Below, piece by piece: positions 1 through 5,543 of a stretch of 5,720 bases of DNA (position 1 is the stretch's first letter; every line of letters starts with the position of its first letter). The stretch comes from Burkholderiales bacterium (GTDB taxonomy: Bacteria; Pseudomonadota; Gammaproteobacteria; Burkholderiales; Burkholderiaceae_F): the NCBI GenBank assembly GCA_021205255.1, contig JAJPXW010000265.1:1-5720 (forward strand). Direction: 5' to 3'. Under the pieces are notes generated by a model, which was not told the origin of the DNA, made no database searches, and saw only the letters and a list, made by a program, of their open reading frames with translations. The translations under genes and the position numbers were made by a program.

Positions 1-2
1 AC

Positions 3-107
3 CCATTTGATCAACATAATATTTTAATGGCGCTAGACGAAGAGATCAATGCTGCCAAGTACAGCAAATATCGCTCGTATTTCGATGTGGATCCAATTAG
101 CTTTTAG
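3..107 (+). CDS. C-terminal end of an unrecognised protein (truncated by window edge)
   Basis: An open frame enters from the left edge and runs 34 codons to a TAG stop. It reads PFDQHNILMALDEEINAAKY and continues to end in DVDPISF. This tail is hydrophilic, with no membrane segment and no motif I recognise, so I assign no function. The next gene (U32 family) begins 34 bases after this stop on the same strand, with no terminator-like hairpin between them, so the two may share a transcript. It could also be a chance open frame, since only 35 codons are visible, but its position just ahead of a same-strand gene and its protein-like composition favour a real C-terminus. Confidence 0.5.
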   Translation, partial: PFDQHNILMALDEEINAAKYSKYRSYFDVDPISF

Positions 108-141
108 TCCTTTGATTTAATTCGTAGCCTTTCACTTCTAA

Positions 142-1416
142 ATGTTAGATAGAAAAGATTTTGAGATTATGGCTCCGGCCGGTTCCTGGGAATCTCTGAC
201 AGCTGCAGTTAATAGTGGAGCTGATTCCATATATCTTGGAGCTGGTTGCTTAAATATGCGTGCTGGCTCTTCTCATCAATTCAAGATTGATGAGCTAAAG
301 GATGTTGTCGCTTTTTGTAGTGAAAGGGGAGTCAAGGTTTATCTGACAGTCAATGCAGTGCTATTTGACTCAGATCTTGCAGAAATGCAAGCGGTAATAG
401 ATGCTGCAAAAGAGTTCGGCATTTCTGCAATTATTGCGTCGGACGTTGCTGCTTTGAAATACTGTAGACAAGTCGGAATTCCAGTTCATCTTTCCACCCA
501 ACTCAATATTGCCAACATTGACGCTTTGGAGTTTTATTCTCCTTACGCCGACGTTGTAGTTCTAGCCAGGGAATTAAATCTTAGCCAAGTCAAGGAAATC
601 TTCGGACAAATCTCTAAAAGAAACATTCGTGGGCCAAGCGGAGAGTTAGTAAGGATAGAAATGTTCTGCCATGGAGCACTTTGCATGGCTGTCAGTGGCA
701 AATGCTACATGAGTCTTCATAATGCTAATCGAAGTGCCAACAGAGGCGAATGCATGCAAGTATGCCGAAGGGCATATGTGCTCAAAGACAAAGAGCGCGA
801 CACTGAAATTGAAGTTGATAACCAATACCTCATGTCGCCAAAGGATCTCAAGACTATAGGTTTTATGGATTTGATGGTTGATGCGGGTGTCCAAGTTTTC
901 AAGATTGAAGGAAGAGCTCGCGGGTCGGATTACGTGGCTACCACGGTAAGTTGCTATGCAGAAGCCCTACAAGCGGTTATCGACGGAAAGTGGAACGAAC
1001 AAATTAGTAAAAGGTGGGATGAGCGACTTTCTTCTGTCTACAACCGTGGCTTTTGGAACGGGTATTACTTGGGCCAAAGGTTGGGAGAATGGAGTAAGCG
1101 CTATGGCTCACAAGCTACCGAAAGAAAAATATATGCTGGTAAAGCTGTAAATTATTACGCGAAGCCAGGAGTCGCCCAGTTTTATATCCAAGCATCCACC
1201 TTGAATAAAGGAGATAAGCTTTTAATTACTGGACCATCCACTGGTGCTGTCTATACTGATTTGTCCGATCCATGGGTAGATATGAAGTCTGTGGAAGAAG
1301 TGCATCAAGGTGATACGTTAACTTGCAAAGTTCCGGTAAAGGTCCGAGAGAACGACAAGCTTTATAAAGTTGTAAAGACAACCGAAGAGCTTAGGCAAAA
1401 AGGGAATCTCTTTTAA
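142..1416 (+). CDS. U32-family (TrhP/RlhA-like) iron-sulfur protein, likely RNA hydroxylation
   Basis: This is a 424-residue member of the 'peptidase U32' family. Seen in the sequence: an N-terminal TIM-barrel-type start (MAPAGSWESL, then GADSIYLG at about 26-33), and the family signature EMFCHGALCMAVSGKCYMS at 173-191. Cysteines C181, C188, C204 and C208 have the spacing expected of a [4Fe-4S] site, KIEGR is at 254-258, and a C-terminal beta-rich domain follows from about residue 330. Established knowledge: members such as E. coli TrhP (YegQ), RlhA (YdcP) and UbiU/V act in oxygen-independent hydroxylation of tRNA wobble uridine, 23S rRNA C2501 or ubiquinone precursors; prephenate is implicated for the RNA modifiers. 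Length and domain order fit the TrhP group best, so cytoplasmic tRNA or rRNA modification is the inference. A TAA lies directly before the ATG, so the gene cannot start further upstream in frame. No clear Shine-Dalgarno is visible; the alternative ATG at 169 would cut into the conserved start. The stop is TAA. The older label 'collagenase-like protease' is probably misleading. Confidence 0.9.
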   Translation: MLDRKDFEIMAPAGSWESLTAAVNSGADSIYLGAGCLNMRAGSSHQFKIDELKDVVAFCSERGVKVYLTVNAVLFDSDLAEMQAVIDAAKEFGISAIIASDVAALKYCRQVGIPVHLSTQLNIANIDALEFYSPYADVVVLARELNLSQVKEIFGQISKRNIRGPSGELVRIEMFCHGALCMAVSGKCYMSLHNANRSANRGECMQVCRRAYVLKDKERDTEIEVDNQYLMSPKDLKTIGFMDLMVDAGVQVFKIEGRARGSDYVATTVSCYAEALQAVIDGKWNEQISKRWDERLSSVYNRGFWNGYYLGQRLGEWSKRYGSQATERKIYAGKAVNYYAKPGVAQFYIQASTLNKGDKLLITGPSTGAVYTDLSDPWVDMKSVEEVHQGDTLTCKVPVKVRENDKLYKVVKTTEELRQKGNLF

Positions 1417-1463
1417 GTGGCTCTTAGTAGCAATAGCAAGCTCCTTTCGTGAAGGCTTCCGAT

Positions 1464-1503
1464 AAAAAGAGTCCGAACATATTTATGTTTGATTCGGACT
1501 CTT
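1464..1503 (-). terminator. Rho-independent terminator of tRNA-Arg
   Basis: Perfect 11-bp arms AAGAGTCCGAA (1467-1477) and TTCGGACTCTT (1493-1503) enclose a 15-base loop. Read on the minus strand, the hairpin is followed by a run of five T (1464-1468 in complement). It starts 11 bases past the CCA end of the tRNA gene. On the plus strand no T-run follows the hairpin, so it is a poor terminator for the U32 gene, although it could block convergent readthrough. Confidence 0.85.
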
Positions 1504-1514
1504 AATTGGAAACT

Positions 1515-1591
1515 TGGTGCACCCGACGGGAGTTGAACCCATTACCCCCGCCTTCGGAGGGCGGTACTCTATCCAAATGAGCTACGGGTGC
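1515..1591 (-). tRNA. tRNA-Arg (anticodon CCG), CCA encoded
   Basis: The minus strand folds into a complete 77-base cloverleaf. The acceptor stem is GCACCCG/CGGGTGC. The D stem is GCTC/GAGT, with one G-T pair. The anticodon stem is CCGCC/GGCGG around the loop CTCCGAA, giving anticodon CCG, which reads the arginine codon CGG. The variable loop has five bases. The T stem is ATGGG/CCCGT with loop TTCAACT. The discriminator is A and CCA is encoded in the DNA. The gene has its own promoter and terminator, so it is a single-gene transcription unit convergent with the U32 gene. No duplicated tRNA 3' end or integrase is visible, so nothing here suggests use as an integration site. Confidence 0.97.
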
Positions 1592-1601
1592 GGAAAGCGT
1601 C

Positions 1602-1630
1602 ATTCTATTCAAGAGACAGTCGAATTGCAA
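1602..1630 (-). promoter_or_regulatory. Sigma70-type promoter of tRNA-Arg
   Basis: On the minus strand, a -35 box TTGCAA (1625-1630) and a -10 box TAGAAT (1602-1607) are separated by exactly 17 bases. The -10 box ends 10 bases before the first base of the mature tRNA, which implies a 5' leader of only a few bases. AT-rich sequence (about 1665-1695) lies upstream. Confidence 0.75.
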
Positions 1631-1716
1631 TTAATGACCGTGGATCTTTTCAGAAAGCTCGCTATAAATTTATATAATTATTTTAATTACTTAGGGAAAT
1701 ATTTTAGTATTGAAGG

Positions 1717-2717
1717 TTACTTCTTTTCCCAATTTTTCCCGAAGCTTGTCTGCTCGGATTCTACATAGCCCCGGTGACCATGGACAGTGCAAGCGTTAAG
1801 GGCATCTTCAAGGGCTTTGAACTCTTCATCAGTCAGCTTGACATTGGCTGCGCCAAGATTCTCAAGAATTCTTTCCTGATTTTTTGATCCGGGAATAAGC
1901 ACGACATTTGGATATTTATGGAGCATCCAGGCTAGTGAAATCTATGCTTCTGTTGCATCCTTTTCTTTTGCGAATTTCTGCAAAACATCCAAGATAGGCT
2001 GGTTGGCAACAAGGTTTTCTTTTGAAAGTTGCGGAACAAATTTTCTTACATCGTCGCCTTCAAACTTTGTATCTGTTGCGACTTTTCCGGATAGAAACCC
2101 ACTTGCTATTGGCGAGAAAGGAACCACGCCGATATTGTTTTTAATGCAGGAGGGGAAAATATCCTTTTCACAATCCCTTTCAAGCATTGAATAGATATTC
2201 TGAACAGCCGAAACAGGCGTTACCTTGTGGGATTTATCGGGAGTGTCGACAGCAACTTGCGACAAACCCCAGCCCTTGATCCAGCCCTCATCGATAAGCC
2301 GGCCCATAACTTCAGCAACGTCCTCTACAGGAATAAGCTCGTAACTCTATGAAGGTAATAAAGGCCTACATAGTCGGTTCTTAATCTTTTTAGAGATGCA
2401 TCTAAGTGATCTTTAATGACTCGATATAGATTCTTCTTTTCTTCGTCAGGTCGGAAATGGAATTTAGTTGGTAGGACCACTTTATCCCTAAAAGGTTCGA
2501 GAGCCTCCCCGACGATTTCTTCATTATGGCCTGGATAAAACACTTCCTTTCCGTAGACTTCAGCAGTATCGAAAAATGTGCATCCTGCGTCATAAGCTTT
2601 ACGAATAGCCTCAATACTGTACTGCCTGTCAGGCACTTTTCCATAGCCATGAGATAGACCCATGCATCCCATTCCTATTTCGGATACTTCAAGGTCACTT
2701 AATTTTCTTGTTTCCAT
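1717..2717 (-). pseudogene. Aldo/keto reductase, inactivated by a frameshift and a nonsense codon
   Basis: Three consecutive pieces on the minus strand together make one aldo/keto reductase of about 333 residues. Piece 1 (2717-2325) starts METRKLSDLE and carries the expected tetrad: D50 and Y55 (FDTAEVYG), K85 (PTKFHF) and H123 (YYLHR). The frame is lost at about 2338-2345, where GTT AC is followed by GAG CTT ATT CCT in another frame; one base appears to be missing. Piece 2 (LIPVEDVAEVMGRLIDEG, then VVPFSPIASGFLSG) ends at a TAG at 1942-1944. Piece 3 continues in the same frame as ISLAWMLHKYPNV, with the cofactor-site motif IPGSKNQERI, to TAA at 1717. The TAG stands where this family usually has glutamine (A-Q-I-S-L-A-W), so a CAG to TAG change is likely. 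Missense changes also look like decay: V117-G118 where DYVDLY is usual, and LIPGSKNQ where PIPGSKNQ is usual. The intact protein would be a soluble NADPH-dependent carbonyl reductase. The substrate cannot be inferred. Confidence 0.9.
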
Positions 2718-2722
2718 AGAGA

Positions 2723-2726
2723 CTCC
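2723..2726 (-). promoter_or_regulatory. Ribosome binding site of the aldo/keto reductase
   Basis: GGAG on the minus strand lies five bases before the ATG at 2717. It fixes the start of the pseudogene, and the translation initiation signal is still intact. Confidence 0.7.
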
Positions 2727-2781
2727 AAAGTTAAAAGTTTTGCCCTCAACACAGCACGTCCCACTTAATGAAAGAGGGCTT

Positions 2782-2794
2782 TACTCAATGAGTA
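2782..2794. promoter_or_regulatory. Perfect 13-base palindrome, possible operator
   Basis: TACTCAATGAGTA is a perfect dyad with 6-base arms around one central base. It overlaps the candidate -10 box of the aldo/keto reductase and covers the predicted start of transcription, a typical position for a repressor site. No regulator gene is visible in the window, so the binding protein is unknown. Confidence 0.4.
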
Positions 2795-2820
2795 TGCAAG
2801 CCCGTGAAAAGGAGAGGCAA
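2791..2820 (-). promoter_or_regulatory. Candidate promoter of the aldo/keto reductase
   Basis: On the minus strand, TTGCCT (2815-2820) and CATACT (2791-2796) are separated by 18 bases. Each matches the sigma70 consensus at four of six positions. Initiation would fall near 2783, giving a leader of about 65 bases before the ATG. This is a weak match, and position is the main support. Confidence 0.35.
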
Positions 2821-2908
2821 CACTTGTCTATCTAAATATTTCTAATCCTTACAGTGTATTTCAATCGTAGTCATGCGCTTAAGGGGTCAGTAGAGCAAGT
2901 TAAATTTG

Positions 2909-3002
2909 GTTGCACAGCTTTAGTCTTATCTGAAAGCATATGATTTGAGAAGTAGTACCAAGACATTTACTTTGGCATTGCGATCTTTCAAGTCTGTGCA
3001 AC
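2909..3002. repeat. Inverted repeat with 9-bp perfect arms
   Basis: GTTGCACAG (2909-2917) and CTGTGCAAC (2994-3002) are exact reverse complements enclosing 76 bases that contain no gene. There are no flanking direct repeats that I can see. It could be the remnant of a small inverted-repeat element, a long-range RNA stem, or chance. Confidence 0.35.
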
Positions 3003-3125
3003 TGAAGGAGCCATTTTCTTAACCATTACGAATTGATTCAATTGGAGAACTAAGGAAGTAGAGGCAGTTCAAGGCTGCAAACAAATGTTAGAGGCGGATC
3101 TGGCGTTCAAATTCGTATATAGCTC

Positions 3126-3153
3126 TTTCTGAAAGGTCAAAGCTTTACAGAAA
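3126..3153. repeat. Hairpin without T-run, downstream of the flavoprotein terminator
   Basis: TTTCTGAAAG (3126-3135) pairs with CTTTACAGAAA (3143-3153), ten pairs with one bulged A and a seven-base loop. Neither strand has a following T-run, so this is not a standard terminator. It lies 20 bases beyond the T-run of the flavoprotein terminator and may serve as a backup or 3'-end structure. Confidence 0.35.
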
Positions 3154-3173
3154 CTGCGCCTAGATTTCTACCC

Positions 3174-3211
3174 AAAAACAGAAAGAGCGGACTTTGAAAT
3201 CCGCCCTTCCT
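3174..3211 (-). terminator. Rho-independent terminator of the flavoprotein reductase
   Basis: On the minus strand, AGGAAGGGCGGA pairs with TCCGCTCTTTCT (12 pairs including two G-T) around an 8-base loop. It is followed by G and then five T (complement of 3174-3178). It begins 26 bases after the TAA of the flavoprotein gene. An intact strong terminator matches a gene that has been under selection until recently. Confidence 0.85.
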
Positions 3212-3237
3212 AGACCTATTTAAAGATAGCTAAAAGC

Positions 3238-5043
3238 TTACTTCATGCTAGCTTTGATGGCCGCAGTTACGGAATCAGCCGCTTGCACGCCACTGATAAT
3301 GGCCCACGAATTCATCATTGCGGTCATGGAGTCGGCTCCATTTGCTCCGCCCACAATACAACCTGCTCCATAGAGACCAGGTATCGGCTTACCTTCCTTG
3401 TTCAGAATCTGCATGCCAGCATTGGCCTTAAGACCACCTAGCGTTGTTGCGAATCTTGGCTTTTGTTCAACGATCCAGAATGGAGGAGCGACGATTGGAT
3501 TTGGATTATCACGGCCAAATTCAGTGTCTTTTCCATTTTGCGCCATTGCGTTCCAAGCTTGAACGGTTGCTACAAGAGCATCGGGTTCAATACCAATTGC
3601 TTTGGCAGCCTCTTCAATGGTGTTGGCTTTTACCATTACCGGTTTTTCGTTGTTCTTAATATTGAGCCACTTTAGAAGCTCTTCTTCGTTAGGCACTAGC
3701 TTGTCTTCAAGGCTTTTATCTAAATAACGCTTGTATCCAGCGTTGTCCATAACCAAGTACATGATTTTGTCCGGCTGGATTACTGTGATATCTGTGAGTT
3801 CGCCAAGTGAAGCCTTTTCATTAATGACGCGTTTGCCATTCTTATTGACATAAATGGCACCAGTGTCATTGATGGTCGCCGTGGAACTAGCTGTAGCAGC
3901 CAATCCATTGTTAGGTGTGGTTTCGACTCCCTGTGGATAGACTTTAACTAAATCCATGTTGATGTTCTGAGCGCCGAGCTTAGTAGCCATTTGATAGCCT
4001 TCGCCCTGCTCGCCAGGCAACCCGTAGAACAAGTAGCCTTGCAGGGTGTTTGGAAGCATCTTGGTGTTAGCGCCAAAACCACCACTAGCTAGAATTGTCT
4101 CATCGGCGTTGATGGTCAGTTTGTCGCCTGCGGCATTGACCGCTTTAACTCCATCGACACGGCCGTTCTTATAGTTAAGGTCAACTGCCTTTGTTTAGAT
4201 CAAAATCTGTCCGCCGTGATCCGTGAATATCTTGGACATTGTTCTGATGAAGTTCGGAGATCTACCTTCAACCCCAAGCTGTCTTTCAGCGGAATGGTCT
4301 GGGTATTGAGTTGCAGCCGGACCATAAGGGATCTTCAGGTCGTCGATTAGCCAGTCAACCACAGTTCCAGCTTTGTGGGCCACCATATCCACTAGGATTG
4401 GATCGTTTTTATTCTTACCAACTCGCATGATATCGGCATACGTCAGTTCAGGACTGTCTTTTGTTTCCTTCATGACTTCACGCTGATAGCGTGAACCAGT
4501 GGCAATTAAAGTACCCGCGTTCAGGATGGTATCGCCACCGAGCGTTGGCATCTTTTCAATAAGAATAGTCTTATTGCCGTTTAACTGTGAGCGGACGGCC
4601 GCTGCCATCCCACTTGCACCTGAACCCACTACGACAACTTGTGTATTAAGAGTACGTTCAATATTGCTAGGCTCAGGCTTCTTTACTTGCTTTATATATT
4701 GAGAAGGCTCGCCGCCGGCCGCCTTAATAGCATTCACAGCAGCCTGCTGGATGGCCATGCTACTTAGAGTGGCTCCTGTTACGTTATTTACTCTGAGCGA
4801 TTGGTATTCAACCATCTCTTCCGGGATGCGTTTCATGGCAGCATCGGAAAGCATGTCGGTTTCACCATGCTTTAGGACATTAACAAGTTCGATACGGCCA
4901 TTTTGGATTGTTACAGATACTGTAACTGGGCCATTATGGCCGTTTGCAGTACCTTGATAAGTGCCGTCAGGCAATGCTGCATATGCTGTAGTAGCTAGTC
5001 CTAATGAAATTAGGGCAATTGAAATCATTTTTCTGAGGTGCAT
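3238..5043 (-). pseudogene. Periplasmic FMN-binding/FAD flavoprotein reductase (fumarate reductase-like), interrupted by one in-frame TAA
   Basis: A 601-codon frame contains one internal stop, TAA at 4195-4197 (codon 283). On both sides the frame and the protein continue without a gap: HGGQILI, stop, TKAVDLNYKNGRVDGV. Comparison with the family suggests the lost residue is Glu (GAA to TAA). Domains seen: a signal peptide at 1-22 (cleavage after AYA); an FMN-binding domain at about 24-110 with VTGATLSS at 88-95, where T92 is the expected covalent FMN site; and an FAD_binding_2 reductase domain from about 134, with GSGASG at 140-145, E163 and GGDT at 169-172. After the stop come GEGYQMATKLGA, GKRVINE at 403-409, TTLGG at 533-537 and GLYGAGCIVGGANGADS at 556-572. 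Family members are periplasmic anaerobic reductases of fumarate, urocanate, methacrylate or similar enoates, fed electrons from the membrane through c-type haem or flavin carriers. No haem-binding CXXCH motif is present. The Fcc3 catalytic His504 and Arg544 equivalents appear to be Thr and Ser, so fumarate is not a safe substrate call. As read, only a 282-residue product lacking the C-terminal half would be made. Confidence 0.88.
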
Positions 5044-5048
5044 TCTTT

Positions 5049-5052
5049 CTCC
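5049..5052 (-). promoter_or_regulatory. Ribosome binding site of the flavoprotein reductase
   Basis: GGAG on the minus strand lies five bases before the ATG at 5043. It decides the start over the second ATG at codon 6, which has no such site and would remove the positively charged start of the signal peptide. Confidence 0.75.
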
Positions 5053-5097
5053 GAAGGAATGAAATTATCAGTAGGATACCTAAGGGTAAACGCCTCA

Positions 5098-5127
5098 ATT
5101 CTAATTAGTTCGTTTCCAAGTATTGAA
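5098..5127 (-). promoter_or_regulatory. Weak candidate promoter of the flavoprotein reductase
   Basis: On the minus strand, TAGAAT (5098-5103) is a good -10 box. TTCAAT (5122-5127), 18 bases upstream, matches the -35 consensus at only three positions, so an activator would probably be needed. The implied leader is about 48 bases. Confidence 0.25.
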
Positions 5128-5181
5128 GAAAACAATAGGGCGAGCCGAAATGAAACTTACAAGGGAGAATTTTTAGGCTTC

Positions 5182-5199
5182 TTTTCCAATTGTGGAAAA
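5182..5199. repeat. Perfect 18-base hairpin or dyad
   Basis: TTTTCCAATTGTGGAAAA has perfect 7-base arms and a four-base centre. It lies about 140 bases upstream of the flavoprotein start. It could be a regulator-binding site; no T-run or gene end accompanies it, so it is not a terminator. Confidence 0.35.
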
Positions 5200-5382
5200 C
5201 CGGCTTTTATCCAAGTTTTTGTGGGCATAGAGATGGTTTTCGAAGAAGCAAGTGGCATTAAAAGGAAATTTTTAGCTTTCAAAAGAAGCTTAGCAGATTC
5301 GGGTTTTGAGGAAAGTAAGCCCATAACCCCCTTTTCCCTCTTTTAATACCTCATTCTGTGTCCAAATCCTAGTCCACTCACG

Positions 5383-5417
5383 AAAAAAAGTTGCATTTTT
5401 CCACTATTGGGCAACTT
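5383..5417 (-). terminator. Orphan terminator-like hairpin facing left
   Basis: AAGTTGC (5388-5394) and GCAACTT (5411-5417) are exact 7-bp inverted arms around a 16-base loop that contains a smaller CCA/TGG pairing. On the minus strand the stem runs directly into seven T (complement of 5383-5389). No minus-strand gene lies to its right before the divergent membrane-protein gene, so it has no obvious gene to terminate. The stem is short with modest GC. Confidence 0.45.
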
Positions 5418-5474
5418 AGATGATTGAAAATAGCGTGAATTAATGTTGAAACTGCTTAAAATACACCAATCCAA
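5383..5474 (-). ncRNA. Possible small RNA of about 90 bases (speculative)
   Basis: A minus-strand promoter candidate, TTGCTT (5505-5510) with TCTAAT (5481-5486) at 18-base spacing, lies upstream of the orphan hairpin with seven T at 5383-5417. Together they would produce a transcript of roughly 90 bases that encodes no protein and has an Hfq-type 3' end. It would be transcribed divergently from the membrane-protein gene. The -35 box is weak, and no family is recognised. This rests on the combination of signals only. Confidence 0.22.
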
Positions 5475-5530
5475 ATGCAAATTAGATAATTTAAAAACTG
5501 CGAAAAGCAAACCTGCCACAGTCAAATTCA

Positions 5531-5537
5531 TAAGGAG
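5531..5537 (+). promoter_or_regulatory. Strong ribosome binding site of the membrane-protein gene
   Basis: TAAGGAG lies six bases before the ATG at 5544. It is the best Shine-Dalgarno sequence in the window and is the main evidence that the short frame after it is a real gene. It also picks this ATG over the second ATG two codons later. Confidence 0.8.
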
Positions 5538-5543
5538 CACACT

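Larger units (their letters stand above)
2718..3237. other. 520-base gene-free stretch between two minus-strand genes
   Basis: I find no convincing gene here on either strand. It contains the aldo/keto reductase leader and likely promoter (about 2718-2820), several inverted repeats (2741-2778, 2782-2794, 2909-3002, 3126-3153) and the flavoprotein terminator (3174-3211). In the plus-strand frame starting at 2881 the translation is fairly protein-like but is interrupted by four stops within about 95 codons, and I cannot match it to any family. The middle (about 2830-3120) may be a fully eroded gene or plain spacer. Confidence 0.6.
5044..5543. other. 500-base divergent intergenic region
   Basis: This region separates the minus-strand flavoprotein gene from the plus-strand membrane-protein gene. 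It must hold both promoters, but neither is strong by eye. It also contains a perfect hairpin at 5182-5199, a repeated AATTTTTAG motif (about 5168 and 5268), a short AGCTT/AAGCT hairpin (about 5274-5290), and a terminator-like hairpin facing left at 5383-5417. A plus-strand frame of about 100 codons at 5038-5346 is open, but it lacks a usable ribosome binding site and I do not call it a gene. Confidence 0.6.

Noticed and set aside
646..1150. Short open frames on both strands inside the U32 gene
   Set aside because: They are out of frame or antisense to a well-conserved gene and have no motifs or initiation signals.
1515..1591. tRNA-Arg as an integration site for a mobile element
   Set aside because: No integrase, no second copy of the tRNA 3' end and no boundary repeat is visible in the window.
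1514..1768. Plus-strand open frame of 84 codons
   Set aside because: It lies over the antisense of the tRNA gene and the end of the aldo/keto reductase. The tRNA cloverleaf and promoter explain the sequence.
3238..4059. Separate shorter flavoprotein gene starting at the ATG at 4059
   Set aside because: It is the C-terminal half of the same frame, the family sequence continues upstream to the TAA without a break, and no ribosome binding site precedes that ATG.
1942..4197. Stop-codon reassignment or readthrough (TAG and TAA both within genes)
   Set aside because: The two internal stops differ, and the same codons end other genes here (TAA ends the U32 and both minus-strand genes, TAG ends the left partial gene). 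One gene also has a frameshift. Ordinary mutation explains all of this.
5038..5346. Plus-strand open frame of about 100 codons upstream of and overlapping the flavoprotein start
   Set aside because: Its GTG start overlaps the flavoprotein start codon region, and its first internal ATG has GAAGGA directly adjacent with no spacing. It has no recognisable motif and fills a region expected to hold promoters.
5343..5540. Minus-strand open frame of 65 codons with a hydrophobic start
   Set aside because: It has no ribosome binding site, overlaps the strong ribosome binding site of the opposite gene and reads through the terminator-like hairpin. No family is recognised.
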